Positions 8,308 to 19,239 of a DNA stretch of 34,143 bases are shown here, piece by piece. This DNA comes from an uncultured Meiothermus sp. (GTDB taxonomy: Bacteria > Deinococcota > Deinococci > Deinococcales > Thermaceae). Made by a program: the position numbers and the translations under genes. Within the stretch, counting starts at the first letter, position 1. Every line of letters begins with the position of its first letter. Location of the stretch: contig CALFDH010000020.1 of NCBI GenBank assembly GCA_937950405.1, positions 1 through 34,143 of the forward strand, read 5' to 3'. Below the pieces are notes generated by a model. It was not told where the DNA came from and did no database searches. It was given only the letters and a program-made list of their open reading frames with translations.

Positions 8308-10335
8308 ATGTCGGAGAACCCTTTGCTGGAGATTCGCTACGATATTCGGTTTGACGAAATCCAGCCCCAGCACATCGAACCTGCCATCCAAACCCTGCTC
8401 GCCCGAGCCGAAGAGGAGTTTCAGGCCATCCTGAAGGTAGAGGGGCCGCGCACCTTCGAGAATACCCTGCTGGCCCTGGATCGGCTGGGAGAGACCCTGG
8501 GCTACGCCTTTACCCTGGTAGCCCACCTCGAGAGCGTGGTCTCGAGCCCCGAGCTGCGGGCCGCCTACAACGCCATCATCCCCCCCATCAGCGCCTTCAG
8601 CACCAGGGTGCAGATTTCTGCCGAACTGTACGAGGCCCTCAAGGCCTTTGCCGCGACCCCCGAAGCCGCCCAGCTCTCGCCGGACTGGGCGCGTTTCCTC
8701 AAGCTGCGCCTGGACGAGTTCCGCCGCCAGGGGGCCGACCTCCCGCCCGACCAAAAAGCCCGCCTCGAGGCCCTCAACACCCGCCTTTCGGAGATTACCA
8801 CCCAGTTCGAGCAAAACCTCACCGACTCCACCGCCGACTGGGAGCTTTACCTGGACGAAACCCAGGTGGCCGGGCTGCCCCAAAGCGCCCTCGAGGCCGC
8901 CCGCCAGAGTGCCGGCTCCAAGGGACGGGAGGGCTACCGCTTCACCCTGCAACAGCCCAGCTTTCTGGCCATACAGACCTACCTAGACGACCCCGCCATC
9001 CGCAAACAGGTCTACCTAGCCTACTACACCCGCGCCACCGAGCCGGGCCGCGACAACCGCCCGCTGATTGATGAAATCCTGGCCCTGCGCCGTGAAAAGG
9101 CCGCGCTGCTGGGCTATGCGAACTTTGCCGACTACGTGCTGGAAAACCGCATGGCGGGCAAGGCCGATACCGCGCTGCGTTTCGAACAGGACTTGCGGGC
9201 CGCCTACGAGCCTTACTTCCACCGGGAAATCGAAGCCTTGCAGGCTTTCCGGCGAGAAATGGAGGGCCCCCAGGCACCGCCCCTGGCGCCCTGGGACATC
9301 GCCTACTACGCCGAAAAACAGCGCAAAGCCCTCTACGACTTCGACGAAGAGGAGCTGCGCCCCTACTTTGCGTTGCCAAGGGTGCTCGAGGGCCTTTTTG
9401 AGATTGTTCGGCGGGTGTTTGGCCTGGAGGTGCTCGAGGTCGAAGGGATCAAAACCTGGCACCCCGAGGTCAAGACCTACGAGATTTACCGCAAGGGCCA
9501 GCGCATCTGCCGCTTCTTCACCGACTGGCACCCCCGCGAGAACAAACGCGGCGGGGCCTGGATGAACTCGCTCATCCGGGGGGTGCGCTTCGGCGAGACC
9601 ACCGAGCCCCACCTGGGCCTGATGTGCGGCAACCTGACGCCCCCGGTAGGCAACCAACCTGCCCTGCTCACCCACCGCGAGGTCGAAACCGTCTTCCACG
9701 AGTTCGGCCACCTTCTACACCTGGCCCTCTCGAGCGTCGAAGCACGGAGCCTGGTAGGCACCCAGGTCGCCCGCGACTTTGTGGAGCTGCCCAGCCAGAT
9801 CATGGAGAACTGGTGCTGGGAGCGCGAGGCCCTGGATCTGTTTGCCCGCCACTACCAGACCGGTGAGCCCATCCCCGATGCGCTTTTCGAAAAGATGCTG
9901 CGGGCCCGCAACTACTGGGCGGCCAACCTGGGGATGCGGCAGTTGTCTTTTGGCATGCTCGACCTTGCCCTGCACGTGCACTACACCCCCAGCGATGGCG
10001 ATGTGATGCAGCACGCCCGGCAGGTCATGCAGCCCTTTGTACCAGCCCCCTTGCCCGAGGACTATGCCTTTGTGGCCGGGTTTGCCCATCTCTTTGGACA
10101 TCCCGTAGGCTATGCGGCGGGCTACTACTCCTACAAATGGTCGGAGGTGCTCGACGCCGACGCCTTCTCGCGCTTCAAGACCGAGGGCATCTTCAACCGC
10201 CAGACCGGCGAGGACTTCATTACCCACATTCTGAGCAAGGGCAACGCGGTAGACTCCGCCGAGCTCTTCCGCCGCTTCCTGGGCCGCGACCCCGACCCCA
10301 AGGCCCTGCTGGCCCGTTCGGGGTTGTTGGACTGA
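8308..10335 (+). CDS. M3 family zinc metallopeptidase (oligopeptidase A/Dcp-like)
   Basis: 675 aa; [10 protein letters not shown] zinc motif; [25 protein letters not shown]-terminus. Confidence 0.92.
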   Translation: MSENPLLEIRYDIRFDEIQPQHIEPAIQTLLARAEEEFQAILKVEGPRTFENTLLALDRLGETLGYAFTLVAHLESVVSSPELRAAYNAIIPPISAFSTRVQISAELYEALKAFAATPEAAQLSPDWARFLKLRLDEFRRQGADLPPDQKARLEALNTRLSEITTQFEQNLTDSTADWELYLDETQVAGLPQSALEAARQSAGSKGREGYRFTLQQPSFLAIQTYLDDPAIRKQVYLAYYTRATEPGRDNRPLIDEILALRREKAALLGYANFADYVLENRMAGKADTALRFEQDLRAAYEPYFHREIEALQAFRREMEGPQAPPLAPWDIAYYAEKQRKALYDFDEEELRPYFALPRVLEGLFEIVRRVFGLEVLEVEGIKTWHPEVKTYEIYRKGQRICRFFTDWHPRENKRGGAWMNSLIRGVRFGETTEPHLGLMCGNLTPPVGNQPALLTHREVETVFHEFGHLLHLALSSVEARSLVGTQVARDFVELPSQIMENWCWEREALDLFARHYQTGEPIPDALFEKMLRARNYWAANLGMRQLSFGMLDLALHVHYTPSDGDVMQHARQVMQPFVPAPLPEDYAFVAGFAHLFGHPVGYAAGYYSYKWSEVLDADAFSRFKTEGIFNRQTGEDFITHILSKGNAVDSAELFRRFLGRDPDPKALLARSGLLD

Positions 10336-10393
10336 AAACTTGGGTCGTTTTTGACCTTGACGAGGGTTCAAAAGAGTTTAGCGATAGTGGCTA

Positions 10394-10426
10394 AGAAAAA
10401 AGGAGGGCTCGAGCCCACCCTCTTTT
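10394..10426. terminator. Putative bidirectional terminator between convergent genes
   Basis: aagaaaaaaggagggctcgagcccaccctctttt: GC-rich imperfect hairpin flanked by an A-run and a T-run, between the convergent M3 peptidase and epimerase genes. Confidence 0.5.
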
Positions 10427-10438
10427 CGTTCCAGCAGT

Positions 10439-12037
10439 TCAAGCCTGGGGGGTCGTGATGGGGGGGTTTTCCTCGGTGGTGTTTTGCAGATGGGCCCGCT
10501 CAATCAGGTCTTTCTCCCAGCCCAGGTAGTACTGCTTTACCGATTCCGAGGCAGTGTCCTCGGTGAGATACTTGACATTGGAGTATATCGAGGCCCGGTA
10601 GTCGCGTACCTTGCCGCTACGCAGGGCATCAATCACCTGCTGAATGCCCTTTTCTACCGTCCACTGTGGCACAAAGCCCAACAAGTAACGAATCTTGGAA
10701 AAGTCTACGCGGTAGTTGCGCCGGTCGCCATCGCGGCCTGAGTCAATCAGCTCGGCGTCGGGAACCAGTTTCTTGACCAGTTCGCCTACCATGCCCAGGG
10801 TCATGTTGCCGTCGTTTCCGCCCACATTAAAGGTCTCGTTGTGGACGCGCTCCTTGGGAGCCTCCACCGCCAACATCACCGCCAGCGAGGCATCGTCCAC
10901 GTGGACAAAAGGCCGCCACTGATCGCCCCCAAACACCGTGATCTTCTTGTCCACAATGGCCTTGGCAGTAAGCAGGTTGACCACCAGGTCGAAGCGGGTA
11001 CGGCCCGAGAGGCCATAAATGGTGCCAAAACGCAGGATCACCACCGAAAAGTCGTCGCTCTGGAGCTTGTGCAGCACCTGCTCGGAGGCAATCTTGCTGC
11101 GGGCGTAGAGCGAGACCGGGTTCAGGCTGCTCCGCTCGTTGAGCACCATGTCGCTGGCCCCGTACACCGAGCAGGTGCTGGCAAAGATGAAACGCCGCAC
11201 ATGCATACCCTTGGCGATCTCGGCAATGGTGCGGGTTGCCACCAGGTTGATTTCGATGGTCAGGTTTTCATCCAGGGCACAGGCCGGGTCACCCACCAGG
11301 CCGCCCAGGTGTACCACGGTGTCCACCCCGCGCATGGCCTCCACCACTTTGTCCACCTGGCGGAAATCGGCCTGGATGATTTCCAGGTTGGGGTGGTGCA
11401 GGACGTGAGCAATGGGCTCCTTACCGAACATCAGCAGGTCGAGCAAGCGCACCTTGTAGCCCCGCTCCAACAGCCGGGGCAGCAAACCCGAGCCGATATA
11501 ACCCGCACCCCCAATCACCAGGATGGTGCGGTCGTTGGTGTGGAGGTTGGGGATGGGGCTAGCCTTGGCCTCGGCCCTGGCTTTTCGCCCTAGTTCAACA
11601 ATGAACCAGTAATGCACCCAGGCACGGGAGCCCAGGGTAAGTGCTAGCGTGAAGAGAAAGCCCAAAAACACCACCAAGCTGGGTGGGTTGGCCACGGCAG
11701 GAATCATGAAAACGGTAAAGCCATATACCAAATACACCAGGGCAACGGCCTGGGCTACCACCAGCATTTTGTAACGACCCCGGTAGGCACGACCCCTGGT
11801 ATAGAAGCCGTTGGCAGCAAAAATGGCAAAGCTGACCAGCATCAGAATCCAGATGTTCTGGGCGTACACCTGAGCATACTGTCCCAACAGACTGGGGTTG
11901 GCCCCCGCTCCGTTGTAGGCCAGGAGCAAGTGAATCACCATCGCCACCGCAAAGCTTCCTGCAACCATAAGTTGGTCGGCCAGGGCCCGCAACATCACAT
12001 CGGGGCTAAAGCGCAATTCCTTCAAATTCTGAATCAT
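10439..12037 (-). CDS. Membrane-anchored NAD-dependent sugar epimerase/dehydratase (extended SDR)
   Basis: N-terminal ~170 aa with about four TM segments, then VIGGAGYIGSGLL Rossmann motif, STCSVYG and YARSK catalytic residues. Confidence 0.85.
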   Translation of the reverse strand: MIQNLKELRFSPDVMLRALADQLMVAGSFAVAMVIHLLLAYNGAGANPSLLGQYAQVYAQNIWILMLVSFAIFAANGFYTRGRAYRGRYKMLVVAQAVALVYLVYGFTVFMIPAVANPPSLVVFLGFLFTLALTLGSRAWVHYWFIVELGRKARAEAKASPIPNLHTNDRTILVIGGAGYIGSGLLPRLLERGYKVRLLDLLMFGKEPIAHVLHHPNLEIIQADFRQVDKVVEAMRGVDTVVHLGGLVGDPACALDENLTIEINLVATRTIAEIAKGMHVRRFIFASTCSVYGASDMVLNERSSLNPVSLYARSKIASEQVLHKLQSDDFSVVILRFGTIYGLSGRTRFDLVVNLLTAKAIVDKKITVFGGDQWRPFVHVDDASLAVMLAVEAPKERVHNETFNVGGNDGNMTLGMVGELVKKLVPDAELIDSGRDGDRRNYRVDFSKIRYLLGFVPQWTVEKGIQQVIDALRSGKVRDYRASIYSNVKYLTEDTASESVKQYYLGWEKDLIERAHLQNTTEENPPITTPQA

Positions 12038-12055
12038 CCCTGCTCCTCTCGCACC

Positions 12056-13279
12056 CTAGCGCGAAGCCTCTTGCATCACCTGTTCGGACACATCGGCGGT
12101 AGCCTGGATATGCTCCATGCTCAGGGTGGGGTGAACCAGGAACATCAGGGAGGTCTCACCCAGCTCCTTGGCCACCGGCAAGCGCTCGGCAGGCTGCCAG
12201 CCGCGTTTGGTAAAGGCTTTCTCGAGATAAATTTCTCCACAGCTTCCGGTGGTACATGGAATACCGGCTTCAGAAATAGCTATCATGATGCGGTCCCGGT
12301 TCCAGCCCGACTTGAGCATCTCGGGGCGCACATAGACGTAGTACTTGTAATAGGCGTGGTATAGATCGGCGGGCACCTCTGGTACGCGCAGAGCTGGGAT
12401 CTGTCGGAAGCGCTCACTCAAGTAGTGGGCATGCATCCGGCGTTTCTCGATCCAACCGTCCAGCTTGCGCAAAATCACCCGGCCAATGGCCGACTGCACT
12501 TCGAGCATCCGCCAGTTGGTACCGAAATCCTCGTGCAGCCAGCGGAAGCCCGGAGGGTGCTGGCGGTTGTAGACCGCGTCGTAGCTCTTGCCGTGATCCT
12601 TGAAGCTCCAGGCATTGCTCCAAAGCTCGTCATCGTTCAGAGTGAGCATCCCGCCCTCGCCACCGGTGGTCAGAATCTTGTCCTGGCAGAATGACCAGGC
12701 CCCTGCATGGCCGATGGAGCCCACACTCTTGCCCTTGTACTTGGCGCCGTGGGCCTGAGCACAGTCCTCAATCACCCAAAGGTTGTGCTTACGAGCCAGC
12801 TCCATGATGGGGTCCATATCCGCAGGCCATCCCGCCAGGTGCACTACAATAATGGCCTTGGTGCGGGGGGTGATGACCTTCTCGATGGTCTCGGCAGTAA
12901 TCAGGCCACTGTCACGGTCTACGTCAGCCATGATCGGCCTAGCCCCCCGCATTACCGCTGCACTGGCCGAGGCAATGAAGGTGCGCGGGGTGGTGATGAC
13001 TTCGTCACCTTCCCCCACACCCATCGCATACAAGGCCAGTTCGATCGCTACGGTGCCATTGTGCAAGGCAATGGCATGTTTAGTACCGACATAGTCGGCA
13101 AATTCGCGCTCGAAGATGCGGCCTTCCTGGCCCGTCCAGTAATTCACCTTGCCGGACTGAAGCACCCTGACTGCTGCTTCGATTTCATCGGGCTCAAAGT
13201 AGGGCCAGGGAGCAAAAGGTGTGACGGTAACGGGATTTTTCAACATCGGTGCGCTCCTTCGTAGGCTGGAGACATTCAT
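12056..13279 (-). CDS. DegT/DnrJ/EryC1/StrS aminotransferase of the polysaccharide cluster (start may be the internal Met, MLKNPV)
   Basis: ALHNGTVAIELALYAMGVGEGDEVITTPRTF, VIEDCAQAHGAKYKGKSVGSIGHAGAWSFCQDK. Confidence 0.9.
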   Translation of the reverse strand: MNVSSLRRSAPMLKNPVTVTPFAPWPYFEPDEIEAAVRVLQSGKVNYWTGQEGRIFEREFADYVGTKHAIALHNGTVAIELALYAMGVGEGDEVITTPRTFIASASAAVMRGARPIMADVDRDSGLITAETIEKVITPRTKAIIVVHLAGWPADMDPIMELARKHNLWVIEDCAQAHGAKYKGKSVGSIGHAGAWSFCQDKILTTGGEGGMLTLNDDELWSNAWSFKDHGKSYDAVYNRQHPPGFRWLHEDFGTNWRMLEVQSAIGRVILRKLDGWIEKRRMHAHYLSERFRQIPALRVPEVPADLYHAYYKYYVYVRPEMLKSGWNRDRIMIAISEAGIPCTTGSCGEIYLEKAFTKRGWQPAERLPVAKELGETSLMFLVHPTLSMEHIQATADVSEQVMQEASR

Positions 13280-13671
13280 CTCCGGAGATATGCTAGAAAG
13301 GGTAGGTCAAATAGCGTTATGCCTGCGTTATTCGCCAAAAAGTGCGATGTATAGCTGCATTGTCGCCTTCGTTACGCCTGCTCGCAAGGCTTTTTCACGG
13401 AGCAACACAGCAGTAACGTGCCTGATAACGAAGACTGACGTGAGCACAACCCCAAGGCTGCCTTCGAAATCTACAAGAAATCCCGTTCAGGAAGTTTTTA
13501 TTTCCAGGTATAGAACCATTCCGTTTCTTACCATCCGTAACCGGGTGTTACAGATTAACGGGTCATTTATCCCTATCACACAACGGCGATTCAAGACAGG
13601 TACAAAGCACCTGATTGCATTTTCAGAGTTTTTAGAAAGAATGCCCCTGTCCAATTGGGTTGAAATTTGGT

Positions 13672-14622
13672 TCAGAGGGCCCCTAGCCGATAGGCTGACC
13701 AGAATAAAAAAGCCACCACCAAGAGGATCAAAGACGCTCCTACCAGCAAAACAGCGTTGCTGACAATCAGGCCCACTTTGACCAGAATGGCCGTGATTGC
13801 CCAGACCACCAGTACGGTCTTGGCAGGGTTGCGCACATAAAGCTGATCCAGTCGGTCATAGGTGTGGTCCCGATCACCGTCGAAAATGGGCTTGCCCCGC
13901 CGCCAGCGCCGGATAATCCCCGCCGCCATATCGTAGAGTGGGAAACTCACCATGACCCCAGCGGCCAGAAAAGTGATCCAGCCGTGGGTAGCAGAGAGCA
14001 TCAACAGCACGGCCAGCATGTAGCCCGTCGAGAGGCTCCCGCAATCGCCCATGAAGGTTTTGGCCTTTGGATAATTCCACACCAAAAAGCCCACAAGGCT
14101 GCCTACCACAATAATGGCCAGCATGGCCTCGAGTTCTAGCGACCAGAGCATAACTGCCAAACCCGCGGCCGAGATCATGGCGTTACCGGAGGCCAGCCCG
14201 TTCATGCCATCAATCAGGTTCACAGCGTTGGCCATCAGCGGAACCAGCACAATCCCCATAGCCAGCCCCAACCATCCCAACTCGCTCCAGAAGTGCACGC
14301 CCAGAACCACCCCAGCCACCAATTCGGCGGCCAGGCGGGTCTTGGGCGATAGGTTGTAGCGGTCGTCAAGGGTGCCGGTAGCGGCAATAATTAGCAGACC
14401 CAGCAAAGCCCATCCTGACAAGGAGCCCGTGTACAAACCCCAGATGGCGATAGTAGCCACGATACCCATCCCTCCAAAACGCGGGGTAGGCAGGGCATGA
14501 ATCTTGATTTCCCCGGGCTTATCCACAATGCCTAGGGCTCGAGCCAGCGGAATGGACAACCCTACCAGGGCCACCGCAGACACCACCGTGAAGAGCAACA
14601 ACAACCAGTCCAACACAAACAT
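13672..14622 (-). CDS. MraY/WecA/TagO-family undecaprenyl-phosphate sugar-1-phosphate transferase
   Basis: DKPGEIKIHALPTPRFGGMGI, NLIDGMNGLASG and MGDCGSLSTGY motifs; polytopic. Confidence 0.88.
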   Translation of the reverse strand: MFVLDWLLLLFTVVSAVALVGLSIPLARALGIVDKPGEIKIHALPTPRFGGMGIVATIAIWGLYTGSLSGWALLGLLIIAATGTLDDRYNLSPKTRLAAELVAGVVLGVHFWSELGWLGLAMGIVLVPLMANAVNLIDGMNGLASGNAMISAAGLAVMLWSLELEAMLAIIVVGSLVGFLVWNYPKAKTFMGDCGSLSTGYMLAVLLMLSATHGWITFLAAGVMVSFPLYDMAAGIIRRWRRGKPIFDGDRDHTYDRLDQLYVRNPAKTVLVVWAITAILVKVGLIVSNAVLLVGASLILLVVAFLFWSAYRLGAL

Positions 14623-14628
14623 CCTCTC

Positions 14629-15783
14629 TCAGACCGGCGTCAGCACCGGCTGGCTGCCCAGTGCTTCGACATAAAGCACTTCATGAAGGTGGATAATGTT
14701 GCGCAGATCATAGGATTTCATGCGCTCGCGCCCCTTGTGCCCCATCTCCTGGCTTGCCTCGGGGTTTTCGAGGATCCACTGCATGGCTTTAGCAATAGCT
14801 TTCACGTCTCCAACCTCGGTCAGGAAGCCGCAACCATCCACCAGCAACTCGTGTACCCCCCGGATATCCGCCCCGATCACCGGGATGCCCAGTGCCAGCG
14901 ACTCCAGCACAGCTCTGGGTAGGCCTTCACGCTCGGAGGGCAGCAGGGTCGCGTTGGAAGCGCGGATGAGGGCAGGAATATCCCGCCTCCATCCCAGGAT
15001 ACGCACCTGATCCTCCAGCCCCAGGTTTTTTGACATAGCCCGGATGTCTTCCATCAGCGGGCCAATGCCTGCCAGGGCCAGCACCACGTCTTTCCGGCCC
15101 AGCTCGGCCAGCGCGTTAATTGCATCGCGGTGGCGTTTCTCTGGAGCGTATTCGGCAATCATGAAGAACAGGGGCTGGCCCTCTTGCAGGCCCAGCTCGG
15201 CCCGTACCTGGGCAACTGCCTCGTCATTTACTGCGTCGGCAGAATAGTAGTTCAGGTCTACCCCGATGCCCGGCATATAGCGCAGGCGGCTCTCGGGCAC
15301 GATCCGGTAGCGGCGGCTGGCTTCTTCATCCTCACGGTTGATGACCACCAGATAGTCTGTCCAGGGGCCGGCAATTTTTTCGATACCGAGGAATACCAAG
15401 TTCTTCAGTGGATGACCCCGCTTGTGAAAGTGGTAGCCGTGTACGGTGTAGATAATCCTGGGACGGCGCGGTACGCCGCGCAGGGCCATGCGGGCAATAA
15501 AGGCCGAGACCGGCGTATGCACATGCACGATATCGTAGCCACCGCGCTCGACCAGATCGCGTACCTGCTGTAGCCCTCGCAGGAAGTTTTGCGTGTCGAG
15601 GGGATTGCGCGTCCACTCCAAATCGAAGACCTGGTCGAAGTGCTCTACACAACGGGTGCAGTCGGGCATTTCCGCTGCAGCTGCATCTACCTGCCAACCC
15701 TGAGCACGAAAGTGATCTGCGAATGGTAACAAAAAGTCGGTGAAAAAGCGGGCGATGTTAGCGAGAAACAGGACTTTGGGCAT
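14629..15783 (-). CDS. Glycosyltransferase family 4
   Basis: HVHTPVSAFIARMALR, YTVHGYHFHKRG, LPSEREGLPRAVLESLALGIPVIGADIRGVHELL. Confidence 0.88.
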   Translation of the reverse strand: MPKVLFLANIARFFTDFLLPFADHFRAQGWQVDAAAAEMPDCTRCVEHFDQVFDLEWTRNPLDTQNFLRGLQQVRDLVERGGYDIVHVHTPVSAFIARMALRGVPRRPRIIYTVHGYHFHKRGHPLKNLVFLGIEKIAGPWTDYLVVINREDEEASRRYRIVPESRLRYMPGIGVDLNYYSADAVNDEAVAQVRAELGLQEGQPLFFMIAEYAPEKRHRDAINALAELGRKDVVLALAGIGPLMEDIRAMSKNLGLEDQVRILGWRRDIPALIRASNATLLPSEREGLPRAVLESLALGIPVIGADIRGVHELLVDGCGFLTEVGDVKAIAKAMQWILENPEASQEMGHKGRERMKSYDLRNIIHLHEVLYVEALGSQPVLTPV

Positions 15784-16930
15784 CTTTCACCTCCATTGTG
15801 AGGCCCTTGCGGCGAAGCTGCTCGGCATAGATGGCTTCCCACTGAGTCAGAACGGACTCAAGGCTATAGTGTTGCTGCACAAAAGCCCGCGCAGCCTCCC
15901 CCATGCGTCGTCTTTGCACCTCTGGCAAGGCCATGAGGCGTAGCATGGCAGCACTCAAGGACTGGGCATTTTTGGGGGGTACCAGGTAGCCGGTCTGCCC
16001 CTCCAGCACCACTTCGCGGTTGCCACCCACGTCGGTTGCCACCATGGGTAGGCCGGTAGAAGCGGCTTCTAGCAAGACCATGGGCAGGCCCTCCCAGGCC
16101 GAGGACATCACGTAACCGTCGGCAGCGTTCATTAGGGCCGAGATGTCTTTGCGTAGACCCAGAAAGCAAACTGCTTCACCTAAGCCCAGGGTTTGGGCCA
16201 ACTGCCGGGTGGCCTCCATCTGCTCCCCCAGACCCGCAATCATCAGCCGGGTTTCGGGGCGCTGGGCATGAACCCTGGCAAAAGCTTGCAGCATGTTGGG
16301 ATAGTCCTTGGCCTCAGCAAACCGGCCCACTGCCAGCCAAACAAACTGCGCATCCCAGCCCAACTCCCCCCGTAACTTGGCCCGGAGTTTGGGATCAGGG
16401 CTGAACTCGAGGCTGTTGATGCCATTGGGCATGAAGCGAATTTTCTCCTTGGGAACAGCCCCTACGCTAACGTAGCGCTCCAGGCCAGCCTGGCTCACCT
16501 GGGTGGTGAGGTCGCACCAAGGGTCGGTCAGGCGGTAGGCAATCTCGCGCCAGCGTGAACCCTCGTTGATGTTGTGGGCGGTGGAAATCAAAACCGGCAC
16601 CGGGGCCAGGAGTCGGGCGGCCCGGCCCAGTAGATTGGCGTGGACCATGTGGGTGTGAACTATTTGCGGCTTCTGCTCGCGCAGGTAGCGGGCCAGGGCC
16701 AGCACCGCTCTGGGATCAGGGCTGCCAGGCCTCATCTCCAGCGAGAGGGTAGGGATCTGAGCCTGCGCCAAGTCCTGAGCAACGTATTCCAGCGGAATCA
16801 ACGAGACCACCGAGACCTGCCATCCTCGCTCTTGGAGGCCCGTGGCCAGGCGCACCAACTGAGTCTCGGCTCCCCCCATACCCAGGGTGGTGATCACAAA
16901 AACAATTCGTTTTGGAACAATTGCGGTCAT
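15758..16930 (-). CDS. Glycosyltransferase family 4
   Basis: TTLGMGGAETQLVRLATGL, VHTHMVHANLLGR, SSAWEGLPMVLLEAASTGLPMVATDVGGNREVV. Confidence 0.9.
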   Translation of the reverse strand: MTAIVPKRIVFVITTLGMGGAETQLVRLATGLQERGWQVSVVSLIPLEYVAQDLAQAQIPTLSLEMRPGSPDPRAVLALARYLREQKPQIVHTHMVHANLLGRAARLLAPVPVLISTAHNINEGSRWREIAYRLTDPWCDLTTQVSQAGLERYVSVGAVPKEKIRFMPNGINSLEFSPDPKLRAKLRGELGWDAQFVWLAVGRFAEAKDYPNMLQAFARVHAQRPETRLMIAGLGEQMEATRQLAQTLGLGEAVCFLGLRKDISALMNAADGYVMSSAWEGLPMVLLEAASTGLPMVATDVGGNREVVLEGQTGYLVPPKNAQSLSAAMLRLMALPEVQRRRMGEAARAFVQQHYSLESVLTQWEAIYAEQLRRKGLTMEVKDAQSPVSR

Positions 16931-16934
16931 GGTT

Positions 16935-18125
16935 TTAGCTCTTCTCTACTCGCAACGCCAATGCCGGCTGCTTGGCAGACAACCAGGCCGGATAAAGCAG
17001 CTTCCAGTGGGTCAAGATCATGCCGAATACGAACCAGGTCTGCTTGCGCCACTCCCAGTTCTGGGCCATAAAAGCCAGGAATAAGATTGCCAGTGCTGTG
17101 AACCAGAGACCGCGCTCGAGGGGGGGCACCTGCCACAGCACCGCCACCACGCTCACCAGCATCAACATAAAGAGTCCCAGGCCCACCAGTCCCATCTCGG
17201 TGGCAATGGAAACAAACAGGTTGTGTGGGGCTACCCAGTCGCGGAATAGCTCGTGCTCGCGCAAGGATGCACCAAAGGCCCCTGCGCCCACACCCAGAAT
17301 GGGGTGGTCCGAGAAGTTCTGCCAACCAGCCAGCCAGATGTTGGTACGGTCGTTGAGGCTGCCCTGGGTCAGTTCCTCGCTCAAGGTTGCCAGGCGTGAA
17401 AAACTCTCCGCAGGAACCAGCATCGGAATCATCCACAAGGCCACCAAGCCCAATACTGTAGCTAGGACCTTCACCCGCCAGGAAGCTCTGGGCAGGGTGA
17501 AAAACACGAACAAGAGCCCCACCGCCACCCCCAACAAACCCGCCCTGGCTGCGGTTAACAAAATGACCATAACTGCTACAAGGGGATACAGTCGGTAAAG
17601 CCAGACCAGCCGGGAATTCTCCTTGAAGGCCAGGTACCAGGCCATCGGGATGCCCAGGGCCAGTACAAAGGACAGGTCGCCAGGGTCAAAACCATCGGCT
17701 GCAAAGCGCTGGTAATAGGCTTCAGAACCGCTCAAAAAGTTGGAGATGGTGTTGAAACCCGCCACATAGCAGCCCAGCACATAGGCCACCAAAACCCCAC
17801 GCAGTTGCTCAGGTTTTTCCAATACCGAGAACAAAATCCAGAAAAAAGCGAACAGCAATCCATACTGGAAAACACGGTTGAGGGTGTCGGCTGTTTCGAT
17901 ACTCCAGAAATAGCTGAGTGCCGCTAGCAGAGCGAACAGCACGCCCCAAACGTGGGCCTGGTGGAAGCGCAATGAACCGGAAAGCAATACATAGAGCAAC
18001 CCAATCCCTACTGCTCCGATACCCACAAAGCGGCTCAGGGTGCCCAACCCCGGAAGGGTGATGATGTTCTCCCAGGGGACGGTAAACACATACAGCCACA
18101 AGGCAAGATAGGCTAGTCGAGCCAC
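16935..18125 (-). CDS. O-antigen ligase/polymerase family protein (Wzy/WaaL-like)
   Basis: Polytopic membrane protein with GVGAGAFGASLREHELFRDWVAPHNLFVSIATEMGLVGLGLF (PHNxxL-type WaaL motif). Confidence 0.85.
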   Translation of the reverse strand: MARLAYLALWLYVFTVPWENIITLPGLGTLSRFVGIGAVGIGLLYVLLSGSLRFHQAHVWGVLFALLAALSYFWSIETADTLNRVFQYGLLFAFFWILFSVLEKPEQLRGVLVAYVLGCYVAGFNTISNFLSGSEAYYQRFAADGFDPGDLSFVLALGIPMAWYLAFKENSRLVWLYRLYPLVAVMVILLTAARAGLLGVAVGLLFVFFTLPRASWRVKVLATVLGLVALWMIPMLVPAESFSRLATLSEELTQGSLNDRTNIWLAGWQNFSDHPILGVGAGAFGASLREHELFRDWVAPHNLFVSIATEMGLVGLGLFMLMLVSVVAVLWQVPPLERGLWFTALAILFLAFMAQNWEWRKQTWFVFGMILTHWKLLYPAWLSAKQPALALRVEKS

Positions 18126-18126
18126 T

Positions 18127-19224
18127 TTACTTCCCCCTCAGCAATTGCAGGTATTGATTCACCACTACCGCCTGGGTATAGCCTGCATACGCTTCTTCCG
18201 ATGTCAGCTTGCGGGGTTCGGAGAGGGTGGCCGTGATGGCCTGAGCTAAAGCGGAAGCATTATTCATGGGTACCAGGCGACCCAGCATTCCCCCTCGCAA
18301 AATTTCCCTAGGCCCGCTAGGGCAGTCTGTAGCCACCACCGGGGTTCCCAGCGCCAGGGCTTCGATGAGTACCGTAGGCAATCCCTCCCAGTCGGAAGAT
18401 AAGACAAACATAGCAGCCCTTTTCATGTAGGCGTAGGGATTTTGCACAAACCCCGGCAAGCTCACTTCGGCTTGCAGGCCCAGCTCACCTATCAGGGCCT
18501 CGAGCGCCGAACGGTCTTCGCCCTCGCCCAAAATCATCAGGCGGGAGGGGTGCTGCTTGCGAACCTCCGCAAAAGCACGAATCAGGTTGGGAAAATTCTT
18601 CTGCTGGGTCAGGCGGCCCACCCCCAGCAAAACGGGCGGCTGACCGGGTTGGAGCCAGGGGTGCTCGACATGTTCCTCGGCCCGCTTGAAGAGATCAGGA
18701 GTCACGACCGGGTTGTGAATGACCCTCACCTTCTGGCGAATCCCGGTCATCTTGATGAAGTCGTCCACCACGCCCTGCGAAACCCCCACGATACCGGTGG
18801 CCCAGGGGTAAAAAAGCCTCATGGCCAGGGGCGTCAGGCGACCCCGAATGGAACTGGCATGGCTCGCATCCTGGGTCGGGGTGTTTTGCATGCAAACCGC
18901 CACCCGGCTCTGCCCACCCGCCAGCCGCCAAGCCCACAAGGCCACTACATTGGCATGGTCGAGGGCCGAGACCATACCCACCGGTTTTTCTTCTCGCAGG
19001 TAGCGGGTCAGTGCTGGCAAACTCGACAGCACCCGCCCTGCTTTCAAGTCCACCACCCGAACCTGTGGGGGTACCATCTTCAGGTAGGGGCCCGTAGCTG
19101 CGGCCAGCACCAGGTCTACGTCTACATCTTGCTCTGCCATCCCAATGGCCAAGTTGAGCATCGAGCGCTCAGCCCCGCCCCCCAACAAGGCTGGGAGATA
19201 GACCGCAAATCGTTCTCTAGACAT
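18127..19224 (-). CDS. Glycosyltransferase family 4
   Basis: LGVGRLTQQKNFPNLIRAFAEVR, LSSDWEGLPTVLIEALALGTPVVATDCPSGPREIL. Confidence 0.9.
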   Translation of the reverse strand: MSRERFAVYLPALLGGGAERSMLNLAIGMAEQDVDVDLVLAAATGPYLKMVPPQVRVVDLKAGRVLSSLPALTRYLREEKPVGMVSALDHANVVALWAWRLAGGQSRVAVCMQNTPTQDASHASSIRGRLTPLAMRLFYPWATGIVGVSQGVVDDFIKMTGIRQKVRVIHNPVVTPDLFKRAEEHVEHPWLQPGQPPVLLGVGRLTQQKNFPNLIRAFAEVRKQHPSRLMILGEGEDRSALEALIGELGLQAEVSLPGFVQNPYAYMKRAAMFVLSSDWEGLPTVLIEALALGTPVVATDCPSGPREILRGGMLGRLVPMNNASALAQAITATLSEPRKLTSEEAYAGYTQAVVVNQYLQLLRGK

Positions 19225-19239
19225 CTATTACCTCCCAAC

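Noticed and set aside
10345-10385. gggttcaaaagagtt segment resembling the end of repeat copy E
   Set aside because: Match is too short and lacks other family modules; likely chance.
13221-13763. 180-aa plus-strand ORF across the gap in the glycan cluster
   Set aside because: Overlaps two confident minus-strand genes at its ends, has no RBS or family motifs; the gap is reported only as unexplained DNA.
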